Below are positions 34,664 through 42,972 of a DNA stretch of 64,000 nt, piece by piece. The stretch is taken from assembly GCF_050749885.1 (NCBI RefSeq), contig NZ_JBOIUB010000003.1, positions 62,001-126,000 on the forward strand, read 5' to 3'. Within the stretch, counting starts at the first letter, position 1. Every line of letters starts with the position of its first letter. A program made the translations under genes and the position numbers. The DNA comes from Zooshikella sp050749885 (GTDB lineage: Bacteria > Pseudomonadota > Gammaproteobacteria > Pseudomonadales > Zooshikellaceae). The notes beneath the pieces are model-generated. The model was not told the origin of the DNA. It ran no database searches and saw only the letters and a program-made list of their open reading frames with translations.

Positions 34664-35722
34664 CTTGCTTTTTATCAAACTAGTGACTTTTTGCTTAGAG
34701 GCCATCACCAGCCCTTTCATCGTTCTCATATTAAATGCTTCTACGCCTTGAATTTTCTCCACTTCAGTCATCCAATCCCGCTTATAAGCTTCGCTACCGA
34801 TGCCATAATCAATGAGTGTTACCTTATCGACGTCAATCGTATGCTTAAACATAAAATGAGAAAGTATTGAGCCTACAGAAAAAACTTTATAGTTTTCATC
34901 GTAGGCCAGCTTGTAAATAATGGAGGTCGACTGAAATGTAATCCACAATTGTGCAGCAACAGGCTGTTGATCAATCGTTAAAATGCCTAACCGTAAAATA
35001 CCCAAGTCAGCACAAAGCTGGATAAAACTTGGCATAAAATTAGGAAATGGCTCTGGTTTCTTCCAGCTTTGATTGTAGACAGAAACAAAACCATTAATCC
35101 CTTGTTCAAGCTCTTCTCCACCTTTGATCAACTTAATTTCATAGTTATGTTCTTTTGCCAGCTTTTTTTCTTTACGTTTAATCGTATTACGTAACTTGGA
35201 AGAAAGGCTTTGATAGTAAGTAGAAAAATCTTCATCCTTTAATTTCAAAAACCAATTTTCATACTGAAAATACGTATTAGTATAAAACTGCTGTGCTTTT
35301 AATGCTTTCACAAACCATGTCGTTGCTTGATCATGGGCTTGAGTCAACATTAAGTCAATTTTTTGCCAGCGTGGTTGTTCTTTTGTTATATGCTCAACCA
35401 AAGCCAAAGTAGCTTGCTGTGCCAGATCATTTTGCAAAACAACTGTTCCATAAGTTAATGAATAAAAGTTTGTCATGCTCCTTAATTTTCTGTTCACTGG
35501 TTGAGCAAGACAAAATAATGCAACGACCGGCCGTTGATCACTGTCTACCACAAAATAAAAACGCGGCTCTTCCGTTTCATGCACCAAAGCATTATTGAAT
35601 AAGTTTTCAAACCATTCCCAGGAGTAGAACAATGAGCAAGATGAAGTACGAAAAGAAGTTGACTCGCGAAAGCGAGAGGGAACAGCATCAAATGCTGAAA
35701 AAACCTGAACTGTAAAACTCAT
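34661..35722 (-). CDS. BioF2/CelD-like GNAT acyltransferase
   Basis: A 353-residue protein with the BioF2-like acetyltransferase (FemAB-related) domain. LFYSWEWFENLF opens the first half (about 30-45). The double-GNAT linker SKLRNTIKRKEKKLAKEHN lies near 170-190, and GILTIDQQPVAAQLWITFQS with DYGIGSEAYKRDWMT near the C-terminus completes it. Such proteins transfer acyl or aminoacyl groups, often to polysaccharide or peptidoglycan. No partner gene is directly downstream. Its upstream gap is long (819 bases). A role in decorating the locus polymer fits but is inference. Confidence 0.85.
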   Translation of the reverse strand: MSFTVQVFSAFDAVPSRFRESTSFRTSSCSLFYSWEWFENLFNNALVHETEEPRFYFVVDSDQRPVVALFCLAQPVNRKLRSMTNFYSLTYGTVVLQNDLAQQATLALVEHITKEQPRWQKIDLMLTQAHDQATTWFVKALKAQQFYTNTYFQYENWFLKLKDEDFSTYYQSLSSKLRNTIKRKEKKLAKEHNYEIKLIKGGEELEQGINGFVSVYNQSWKKPEPFPNFMPSFIQLCADLGILRLGILTIDQQPVAAQLWITFQSTSIIYKLAYDENYKVFSVGSILSHFMFKHTIDVDKVTLIDYGIGSEAYKRDWMTEVEKIQGVEAFNMRTMKGLVMASKQKVTSLIKSK

Positions 35723-36541
35723 AAATTACTACTCAATTACTAACAAAATGAAAAATACTTATTAACAGCTTTTATACTTTTTCATAACATACAATAACGC
35801 ATTCACAAGATCAGCTTTACCATTAACCGCTTTATTGAATACCTCTCAGCAATCTCATCATTCTAATTAATTTAGCTGATTGCCCACAATTTACCAACAA
35901 CACCAAACTAGCACTCTATTACTATTCACATTATTAATTCTAATCAATCCACCTTTGCTAATGAAGAAATTCTCACCCAAATAAGAATCACATCACAAAA
36001 ACCGCGTACTCAACTCGATCCAAAAATATTATTTGGGATAATTTACAACAGCACAGATATGCCTTTCGAAAAATTCAATGTTTATCGCCCAGCGTTTACC
36101 AGAGAACAACTTTTTTAAATAAAGTTATAAATACAACCGGGCTAAATTGTATTAAACGGACATATCACCACCACAGCACAACCATGGATATATCTCTGTT
36201 ACATACTTACAGCTTAACCACCCATTAAAAAAACATTAACTTAAAAGGCTTCACTTTATTTCCAAAAAAACAAATTATATTAACAGATTTTATAAGAAAG
36301 CGCGAAATTCACAACCCCATAAATCTTCCTTAAAAATAGAGGATATTTTTTCACAAACCAACTTAATAAACACCAAACCAAAACATAATTTTTAAATATT
36401 TTTAAACACAAAAACAGCCCGCAAGTTAAGGACACTATTAAGCAGGCATCAACAACATCTACAAAACAAAGCATTTATTAACCCAGAAAAACCATCTTAT
36501 TTTTCTGAAAAAAGTATTTTTACAGTCTAAGGACAATCACT
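35723..36541. other. Long AT-rich gap upstream of TPR copy 2
   Basis: No convincing gene was found in these 819 bases. A plus-strand frame from about 35912 to a stop at 36118 (ending near FNVYRPAFTREQLF) is open for about 68 codons but lacks an ATG start until late and has no ribosome site, so it may be a gene remnant or chance. A 25-base element at 36423-36447 recurs at 37257-37281 with three mismatches. No promoter consensus was recognised with confidence. Confidence 0.4.
36423..36447. repeat. Direct repeat left copy, flanking TPR copy 2
   Basis: The core GTTAAGGACACT then TTAA then CAGGC occurs here and at 37257-37281 in the same orientation, matching at 22 of 25 positions. The pair brackets the TPR gene at 36542-37216. 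Its nature is unknown: target-site-like relic, mobile-element end, or shared regulatory box. Confidence 0.5.
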
Positions 36542-37216
36542 ATGATTATAAAAAGAGAAACCATCATCAATATACTTTTATTTATTCTTATTGGCTATAG
36601 CAGCATTTTAATCAATAGCGTTATGGCTTCGTCATTCTGTGGTGATCTTAAAAACTTCTATGGTCCATTCGATTATACAAACCCGAAACACTACCAAGAA
36701 AATTTACCTATCGTTGAACAATATCACTTTAACGAAAATATCGAATACCTTCAGTCTGGAATGTCAAGTAATATTATGGGCGACCTTACCTACACGTTAC
36801 GTGCTTTTCCCAATCACCATCGCGCTTTATTTACCGTAATTCGATATTACACGTTATTAAACATCAGGAATGAAGAAACACGCCATTGGAGTGCCGAATG
36901 CTTTCTAGAAAGAGCGCTTAGATTTAAACCTGACGATGGTATCGTCCATATGCTCTATGGCATTTATTTACACAGAAGGGGGAAATATACAGAAGCCCTT
37001 GAAAAATACCAAACAGCACTAAAATATAAACCTGGCAATGCTGAAATTCACTATAATATCGGCTTATTATACTTAAAATTAAAACAGTTCGATAAAGCCT
37101 ATGAGCATGCCCAACAAGCCTATGCTAAAAATTATCCATTGCAAGGCTTAAAAAACCAGTTATTAAATATCAATTTAGGGGGAACAACGGAAACGGTAAG
37201 CTATAAAGGAGAGTAA
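36542..37216 (+). CDS. Secreted TPR protein, copy 2
   Basis: A 224-residue paralog of the protein at 33969-34586. The signal/anchor is NILLFILIGYSSILINSV, followed by the shared mature start CGDLKNFYGPFDYTNP. The TPR run includes YGIYLHRRGKYTEALEKYQ and YNIGLLYLKLKQFDKAYEHA. It has a C-terminal extension (about 20 residues after YPLQGLKN) not found in copy 1. The ribosome site AAGGA is 8 bases before the ATG. A decayed copy of its 3' end lies at 40298-40539. It is bracketed by a 25-base direct repeat. Confidence 0.85.
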   Translation: MIIKRETIINILLFILIGYSSILINSVMASSFCGDLKNFYGPFDYTNPKHYQENLPIVEQYHFNENIEYLQSGMSSNIMGDLTYTLRAFPNHHRALFTVIRYYTLLNIRNEETRHWSAECFLERALRFKPDDGIVHMLYGIYLHRRGKYTEALEKYQTALKYKPGNAEIHYNIGLLYLKLKQFDKAYEHAQQAYAKNYPLQGLKNQLLNINLGGTTETVSYKGE

Positions 37217-37256
37217 ACAGACTAATTCATATGATTCCCAAAATCCATAATAGCAC

Positions 37257-37281
37257 GAGTTAAGGACACTCTTAAACAGGC
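37257..37281. repeat. Direct repeat right copy
   Basis: The right member of the pair with 36423-36447, carrying GTTAAGGACACT. It lies 40 bases past the stop of TPR copy 2. In the decayed TPR fragment near 40539, homology to the intact gene's downstream sequence stops at about the point where this repeat begins. Confidence 0.5.
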
Positions 37282-37293
37282 GGTAATAATACC

Positions 37294-37390
37294 ATGTCCC
37301 CTCGACAACCGTGTAAAGCTAATTTTTCTGGCTCTACATACTCTACTAGGGGACACATTACAATTGACAAGCTTGCAGTAAAGCTAATTT
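37294..37390. repeat. Inverted repeat and 13-base direct repeat downstream of TPR copy 2
   Basis: TGTCCCCT (37295-37302) is matched by AGGGGACA (37348-37355), a perfect 8-bp inverted repeat 45 bases apart. In the same stretch GTAAAGCTAATTT occurs exactly twice, at 37313-37325 and 37378-37390, the second overlapping the end of the ATP-grasp gene. Together these look like the footprint of a small insertion or a past duplication. A loose transcription-end structure is also possible. Confidence 0.4.
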
Positions 37391-39222
37391 AGCGATCTTT
37401 CCTTAACTGTTTCGCCCCCCAACAAACAAAGGTAGTTAAATCGTTTTTGCTCTTGAAAGCCAATTTTATCAGCCATCATTATTGGTATTTTGTTTGCGGG
37501 TTCGATTGCCTGATAAATGTATTTTAGGTTGGGTTTATTGATGGAATAGGAGATACATGCATGTAATACCGCTCGGTATAAACCTCTTCCCCTAGCCATT
37601 GGAGAAGTATAAACGTTGTATATTACTGCAGAGCCTTCAGGATAGTGAAAATGCTTTTTGACCATTGGAAATATTGAGGTTTCTGCTTGAGGGATTAACC
37701 AGGCAAATGCAATAATTTTATTATCCTCAATAACTCCAAACATTAATTCACCTTCACTCATACGCTTTTGAAAATCTTGTCTTAATTCCTCAACATTTTG
37801 CCAATCCTCCCAAGCCTCAAGGAACTGAAGCTCGTCCTCACTAAGCAGTTTCACAATTGAGGTACTTTGAAAGCTGGCTTTTTCCTTAGTTAGCTCTAAG
37901 CGATAAACCGCAAGCTCATGACGCTGGAAAATCCATGATAATACAGGTTGTTTCAACAGAATATGTAGTAGTTGAACTCCTTGAAAATACAGTTTTCCTA
38001 AACGTCCGCTTCGAATAATTTCCCATTTTTGACGCAAAAACAGCTTTCTATCGCCTGGAAAGATTAAATCATGGTGTAATGTTAGATCAAAATATAAATA
38101 AAAAAAGGATAAAAAAGAACACAACTTTTGCCATACAGTGAATTCATTACTCTTTAATACAGATACAACATGCCCTAAATCGGCTGGGTAATCCCAGCGA
38201 CAACGAACTAAAGGGTATTGACTTGGTATTTCAGGTTTCGCACCAAAATGGCACTCAGCCAGAAATCTTGGGAAGTCAGCTCCTGCAAACAAAGCCAAAT
38301 GCATTGCAGCCCAAATACGCGCGTTAACTTCTATAAAAAAGAATTTCCCTGTTTCTTGATCTAGTCGGTACTCAACCATAGCAACTCCCTGCCAATCCAT
38401 AGCCTTCAGCTTAGCGAGAGCATCGGACTCCATTTCAGAGTGTTTAATAACTGATCTGATTGCACCCAACCCACCAGTATAGGGTGACTCTCGATCACAA
38501 ACATTAACAAGTGTTGTAATAACCTCACCTTTCCATATCAATACATTTACACCAGCCCCTTTCCCTGGAGCAAATGATTGAATCAAAACATGCTTATGCG
38601 TTTGTAAAAAGTTTCGAGCTACATTAACAACATCGGCATAAGTTGAACACCGCCGTACAAGACTGGAATCTTCAGTTTGAGACCTGCTTTTAATTAGGTC
38701 AACTTCGTCAACTTTCACAAAGCAAGGATACCTAAAATGTGCCAACTCAGAATCTGACACCAGAGCGTCTATAGATGAAATTACTTTTGACTCAGGCAGG
38801 TTCTCACTCACACCGCTATCTATAAAATGCTTTATTGTTCGAGCTTTACTAAAAGCCCTTTTTAAAAGAACTTGATCATGGGGAACTGCAAACAAATGTT
38901 TAAAAGAGTTCCAATCAGGCAATAACGCTAAGATTAGTGACTCACAAGGCATAACCAATTCGATATTGTTATAGCTTACGTATCTGGAAAACCAGGATAT
39001 AAATCCTGCTGAACTGAACTCAGGTGCAACAGTTGATTTATAAACAAAACTGGAGTAGAACCCCAAAGCTCGAGGTTGGGAAGAAGCAACAAATACCTTG
39101 CAGCCCGCTGTTCCAAGAGAACGAATAACTCCAATATTACCTAATGCTTGTCCAGGTAAAACTAATATTCTTTTTCCCTCTATTGTACTAGAAGTCCCCT
39201 GCAGTTGCATTGGTAGCCTCAC
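37384..39222 (-). CDS. ATP-grasp ligase fused to a GNAT acyltransferase
   Basis: A 612-residue protein with two parts. The N-terminal two-thirds is an ATP-grasp enzyme: a pre-ATP-grasp Rossmann region (RILVLPGQALGNIGVIRSLG, about 17-37), then the ATP-binding and Mg sites (FPCFVKVDEV-like run near 160 and FFIEVNARIWAAMHLALFAG near 295). The C-terminal part, from about 455, is a GNAT domain with SAVIYNVYTSPMARGRGLYR and NKIPIMMADKIGFQEQKR. ATP-grasp enzymes join a carboxylate to an amine or thiol via an acyl-phosphate. The fusion suggests two-step modification of one substrate. It faces TPR copy 2. Confidence 0.8.
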   Translation of the reverse strand: MRLPMQLQGTSSTIEGKRILVLPGQALGNIGVIRSLGTAGCKVFVASSQPRALGFYSSFVYKSTVAPEFSSAGFISWFSRYVSYNNIELVMPCESLILALLPDWNSFKHLFAVPHDQVLLKRAFSKARTIKHFIDSGVSENLPESKVISSIDALVSDSELAHFRYPCFVKVDEVDLIKSRSQTEDSSLVRRCSTYADVVNVARNFLQTHKHVLIQSFAPGKGAGVNVLIWKGEVITTLVNVCDRESPYTGGLGAIRSVIKHSEMESDALAKLKAMDWQGVAMVEYRLDQETGKFFFIEVNARIWAAMHLALFAGADFPRFLAECHFGAKPEIPSQYPLVRCRWDYPADLGHVVSVLKSNEFTVWQKLCSFLSFFYLYFDLTLHHDLIFPGDRKLFLRQKWEIIRSGRLGKLYFQGVQLLHILLKQPVLSWIFQRHELAVYRLELTKEKASFQSTSIVKLLSEDELQFLEAWEDWQNVEELRQDFQKRMSEGELMFGVIEDNKIIAFAWLIPQAETSIFPMVKKHFHYPEGSAVIYNVYTSPMARGRGLYRAVLHACISYSINKPNLKYIYQAIEPANKIPIMMADKIGFQEQKRFNYLCLLGGETVKERSLN

Positions 39223-39779
39223 TTACTAATATTTATAACACTAAATTTCTTTATATCGCACCTTCAATAAGTGCAATTGGTATTAGAGAAGCCTGCTGAT
39301 AGAGTTTTTGTATCTCTCAACCAGGAGTCACATAAGTTACAAATTATCATAAAAATAAGTTAAAAAATACAGTTAGAACCTATTACACAAAATTGTTATT
39401 CCTCCAATTATTATATAACAACTAGTATTAGTAGATAAAAAATAGACTGATGGGATGAAGTTAACTTTATCCTTCGAACAGAAAAAACATCAGGAAAAAA
39501 TTTATTATCTGAAACAACTCATTAATAGGTAAAGGAATGAATAGTATGGATTTACTATAATGCTTAATACTCTATAAAACATTAATCTTATGTTATATCC
39601 AAAACCCATTATTCTTAGATTTTATTTTCGTCGCTTTTAGCTATAAGCAGCTATTATTTATACGATTATACAGCTTCATTGCTCGATGAGCTCACCTAAA
39701 AAATACTCATACTAGGTGTATAGTTTATCAAAACTTCGTTTAGCCATAAAAACTGACAACATGAAATATTTATATACAG
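39223..39779. other. Intergenic gap, AT-rich
   Basis: No credible gene, strong hairpin or known repeat was seen in these 557 bases. They separate the ATP-grasp-GNAT gene (reading left) from the decayed flippase (reading right), and so probably once held both promoters. Confidence 0.35.
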
Positions 39780-40122
39780 ATGAGTAACAGCAAAATTACA
39801 AAAAAATGAACATAGGGGCAGGTTGGATAGTAGCTCTAAGACTAGGTGTTCACCTCTTAAGCATTGTTAGTTTGTTAATTATTACAAGGGTACTTACCCC
39901 TGAAGATTATGGAATTGTTGTGCTTGCTATGAGCTTTTATGCAATTGTAAATGTTGTCACTACCTTCGACTTACCGTTATTACAAAATCAGCAAGCGACC
40001 AAAGACGACTACAATACTGCCTGGAGCTTAAGGAGTACTCATCGCAATAAGCTTACTGATTGGTTGTTATCCTATCGAAAGCCCGATTAATGAACCCCAA
40101 TTAAATTGAGCTTTATTTCCCG
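39780..40122 (+). pseudogene. Decayed flippase fragment
   Basis: The N-terminus of a Wzx-type flippase related to the intact gene at 47265-48743. The longest open stretch (39806-40090) contains ITRVLTPEDYGIVVLAMSFY and TKDDYNTAWSL, matching LARLLVPADFGLVALAMSFY and SRDDYNSAWTM in the intact copy. A plausible original start at 39780 (MSNSKITKK) is separated from it by a one-base loss in an A-run near 39800. After about 40031 similarity moves to another frame (GVLIAISLL ... INEPQLN), then shifts again (ELYFP), after which it ends. The remaining 380 or so residues are absent. At least three frame changes make this a pseudogene. Confidence 0.75.
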
Positions 40123-40297
40123 ATACTAAACAGTACACAGGATTCACTCATTGTCCATCATGTAATAAAGCCACTCATACCCATTTAAATACTTCATTAT
40201 CAGCACTGAAGATATTGATATATTAAACATGGAAAATTTCTTATGCAGCCCAGATGTAGGCGATTTATATTTAAGACGGTTTAATAAATTGAAAGTA

Positions 40298-40539
40298 AAA
40301 ATATACAGAAGCCCTAGAAAAATCCCAAGCTGCACTAAAATATCGGCTTATTCTAGTTAAAATTAAAACAGTGCGATAAAGCCTATGAGCATACTCAACA
40401 AACCTACGCTAAAAATTATCCATTGCAAAGCTTAAAAAAACCAGTTATTAAATATCAATTTAGGAGAAACAACGGAAACAGTACGCTATAAAGGAGAGTA
40501 AACAAACTAATTCATATGAACCCAAAAATTCATAACAGC
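40298..40539 (+). pseudogene. Decayed copy of TPR gene 3' end
   Basis: DNA similarity to 36983-37255 is high and includes noncoding sequence past the TPR stop (AACTAATTCATATGA). An internal deletion of roughly 30-36 bases between AT-rich short repeats breaks the frame, and the reading frame EALEKSQAALKY soon ends. It therefore derives from duplication of TPR copy 2, not just a related gene. The 5' end of the gene is missing here. Confidence 0.75.
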
Positions 40540-40588
40540 GATCAAAGTACCTATTACACCAAAACACACATTAGCCCACTCATTTTAA

Positions 40589-40812
40589 AACAAGTATATC
40601 CTTGAGCAAGAAAGCTTAAATATTAACCAGGACCAGGTTCTAATCATCCAACTCCCTTTTAATACAACTTTTACGCAGACGCATACCCGCCTGCCAGTAA
40701 TGCCTATATACTTTTCATCACGAAACAATAAGTAAAAAAGCTTGATAACTCTATACACTGCAAAGATTTTTTCCAGAAATTCATGCATGATATCCCACAG
40801 CGAAAGCTATAG
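40589..40812 (+). pseudogene. Decayed reading frame of unknown origin
   Basis: A start-less open frame (40589-40735) reads YILEQESLNINQDQVLIIQL and on to FTQTHTRLPVMPIYFSSRNN, and continues in the next frame (40732-40812) as KKLDNSIHCKDFFQKF before a stop. The composition is protein-like, and the two frames abut with a one-base shift, which suggests a degraded gene. I cannot identify the family, and no intact relative was noticed in this window. Confidence 0.35.
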
Positions 40813-40860
40813 TACGTTACTGATGTCCTCAACGCTTTACAACGTTGCTATAAATTTGGT

Positions 40861-40970
40861 GCGTTCTATAAGAACGCCTACAATACATGTCATTTTATAA
40901 ACATGTGTAAATGTTGGGAAAACACTATAATCTAGCGTTTAAAGGAACAGCAAACCTCTACACTAGAGGT
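40861..40970. promoter_or_regulatory. Three palindromic boxes upstream of the amidotransferase-like gene
   Basis: Within 110 bases lie GCGTTCT-ATA-AGAACGC (40861-40877), a paired ACATGT (40885-40890 and 40901-40906, each self-complementary) and ACCTCTA-CAC-TAGAGGT (40954-40970). The first and third are perfect 7-3-7 inverted repeats. They end 74 bases before the ATG at 41045. Such spacing fits regulator binding sites. No T tract follows, so terminators are unlikely. Confidence 0.5.
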
Positions 40971-41044
40971 ATCGTTGTCAGATGCTTTAACACTTGCAAC
41001 AGTCGTTTTTTGAACACAAAAATGTCACGAATGAAGGATACGCC

Positions 41045-42880
41045 ATGATTCCATTTTGTGGTTGGATACAAGAAAATGCACCACTCAATGCCAACGAAGC
41101 TGACAACATCTTACACCATATGCTGGGCACTGATCCCTGTGAACGACAGCTAGGCACACATCATGCGGTAGCCGTTAACCAAACAGATCACAGTTTTTTT
41201 GTTCAAGACAGTAACACGACAGTACTCGTCGGCGGTTACCCTCGGTGGAATGATGAACAACTAGCGCTTCATGCCTCAAAATCATCACATGCACATACTC
41301 TACAACATGCCTACCTGCGAGACGGTATTACCTGCCTACATCGCTTGCAAGGCCAGTTTTATTTCCTCATAGTTGACCATACCCAACAAGTAACTTATTT
41401 GGGTACTGACAGAATTGGCAGTCAACCTGTTTATTATCAGTGGCAACCAGAACAACATTTATTGGCATTTGGCTCCAGTGCTGCAATGATAAAGCGCCAC
41501 CCTAATACCCATTGCCAACTATCTGAACAGGCTATTTTCAATTACCTTTATTTCCACATGATTCCAAGTCCAGGCACAGTATATAAAGATACTTGGAAGC
41601 TAGAACCCGCTCAATATATCAAAATACAACATGGTCAGTTATCACACCACACCTACTGGCTTCCTGATTTTAGTGACTATACAAGCTTTAATGATGATGA
41701 GTTAGGTAATTTAGTATATGACACACTACGAAGTGCAGTGCTCCGAGCCAGTGAGCAGCCTAATCCTGGCGCATTTTTAAGTGGAGGACTTGATAGTTCA
41801 ACAGTAGCAGGCTTTTTTAGTCAGGTTAGTTCTAACCCCGTAAAAACATTCTCTATTGGCTTTCCTGTTGCCGCCTACAATGAAATTGATTACGCACGTA
41901 TCGCCTCAAAGCATTTCAAAACAGAGCAACATGAATATTTCATTCAGCCGGAAGATATTCTAGCGGCTTATGACCTCATCATTGGTGCACTGGATGAGCC
42001 TTTTGGTAACTCTTCAGTGTTACCTGCCTATTTTTGTGCAAAACTTGCTAAAGAAAATGGCGTTTCAACCATGCTTGCAGGTGATGGTGGTGATGAAATT
42101 TTTGCAGGAAATACTCGTTACCAAAAACAAATAATTTTTGAAAACTACCAAAAAGTCCCATTGCTTGCTCGGCAAAAACTTTTAGAACCCATTCTTATGC
42201 GTGGTGTTTTTTCACGTTTACCACTGGGTAGTAAAGCGCAAAGTTACATTAAGCAAGCACTTACTCCTCTTCCCGATCGGCTTGAAACCTATAACTTTTT
42301 ACACCAACATCCCGCTAGTGAAGTATTTTCTGCTGAGTTTTTACAAAAAGTTGATATTGAAGCACCTATTAACCACCTGCGGGATGTTTACCATAGACCT
42401 AAACAAGGCGACTATATCAACCGCATGCTCTATCTGGATTGGAAGCGGACACTGGCCGATAACGATTTACCCAAAGTTAACCGTATGTGCCAACTTGCAG
42501 GTGTAGATGTTGTGTATCCAATGCTAGATGATGACTTGGTTGCCCTCACCTGCAGTATTCCTTCCCACAAAAAAGTTAACTTTCAAAAGCTACGCTACAT
42601 CTATAAGCATGCTATGCGTAACTTTTTACCTGAAACCATTATCAATAAACCTAAGCATGGCTTCGGTTTACCCTTTGGTATTTGGACTAAGGAACATAAA
42701 CCTTTACAAGAATATGCATATCAGTCTTTAGACCATGTTGCGTCACTTGGGTTTTTCCGGCCAGAATTTATAGCCAATGCTAAGCATATGCATCAACATC
42801 AGCATAGTGATTATTATGGCGAATTAATTTGGCTATTAATGACTCTCGGCCAATGGTGTAAAAAGCATTTACAAGAATAA
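41045..42880 (+). CDS. Asparagine synthase-like amidotransferase without N-terminal Cys
   Basis: A 611-residue two-domain protein. The N-terminal part resembles the class II glutamine amidotransferase domain (YLGTDRIGSQPVYYQW) and the C-terminal part is an asparagine-synthetase domain with the ATP-pyrophosphatase loop GAFLSGGLDSS (near 246) and LAGDGGDEIFAGN. The glutaminase Cys should be residue 2 after Met removal; here the only candidate is Cys5 in MIPFCGWI. ATG 41045 is preferred (AAGGA six bases upstream) over a TTG at 40994. It may use ammonia or be an ATP-dependent ligase. Confidence 0.85.
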   Translation: MIPFCGWIQENAPLNANEADNILHHMLGTDPCERQLGTHHAVAVNQTDHSFFVQDSNTTVLVGGYPRWNDEQLALHASKSSHAHTLQHAYLRDGITCLHRLQGQFYFLIVDHTQQVTYLGTDRIGSQPVYYQWQPEQHLLAFGSSAAMIKRHPNTHCQLSEQAIFNYLYFHMIPSPGTVYKDTWKLEPAQYIKIQHGQLSHHTYWLPDFSDYTSFNDDELGNLVYDTLRSAVLRASEQPNPGAFLSGGLDSSTVAGFFSQVSSNPVKTFSIGFPVAAYNEIDYARIASKHFKTEQHEYFIQPEDILAAYDLIIGALDEPFGNSSVLPAYFCAKLAKENGVSTMLAGDGGDEIFAGNTRYQKQIIFENYQKVPLLARQKLLEPILMRGVFSRLPLGSKAQSYIKQALTPLPDRLETYNFLHQHPASEVFSAEFLQKVDIEAPINHLRDVYHRPKQGDYINRMLYLDWKRTLADNDLPKVNRMCQLAGVDVVYPMLDDDLVALTCSIPSHKKVNFQKLRYIYKHAMRNFLPETIINKPKHGFGLPFGIWTKEHKPLQEYAYQSLDHVASLGFFRPEFIANAKHMHQHQHSDYYGELIWLLMTLGQWCKKHLQE

Positions 42881-42907
42881 CGCCAAGGCTATTTTATTGA
42901 AATAAAT

Positions 42908-42965
42908 AAAAAAGCAGCTTGATTACACACCTTGGCTATGGTCGTGTAATCAAACTGCTTTTTTA
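42908..42965. terminator. Bidirectional terminator between convergent genes
   Basis: A long stem runs from AAAAAAGCAG plus TTGATTACAC on the left to GTGTAATCAA plus CTGCTTTTTT on the right, with one mismatch and a loop near 42930-42942. T-tracts fall at the end on both strands. It serves the amidotransferase-like gene (stop 42880) and the deacetylase (stop 42973). Confidence 0.9.
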
Positions 42966-42972
42966 CAGTTTT

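Noticed and set aside
35912..36118. About 68 open codons on the plus strand ending before 36118
   Set aside because: Somewhat protein-like, but no start codon or ribosome site in a suitable position and no recognised relative. Recorded in the gap note only.
36280..36474. 64-codon minus-strand hydrophobic open frame
   Set aside because: Lies in AT-rich noncoding sequence with poly-T runs that yield Leu/Phe/Val by chance; no ribosome site.
40994..41044. TTG-initiated extension of the amidotransferase-like protein
   Set aside because: The internal ATG has a good AAGGA site and places the FCGW segment near the N-terminus, as expected for this fold.
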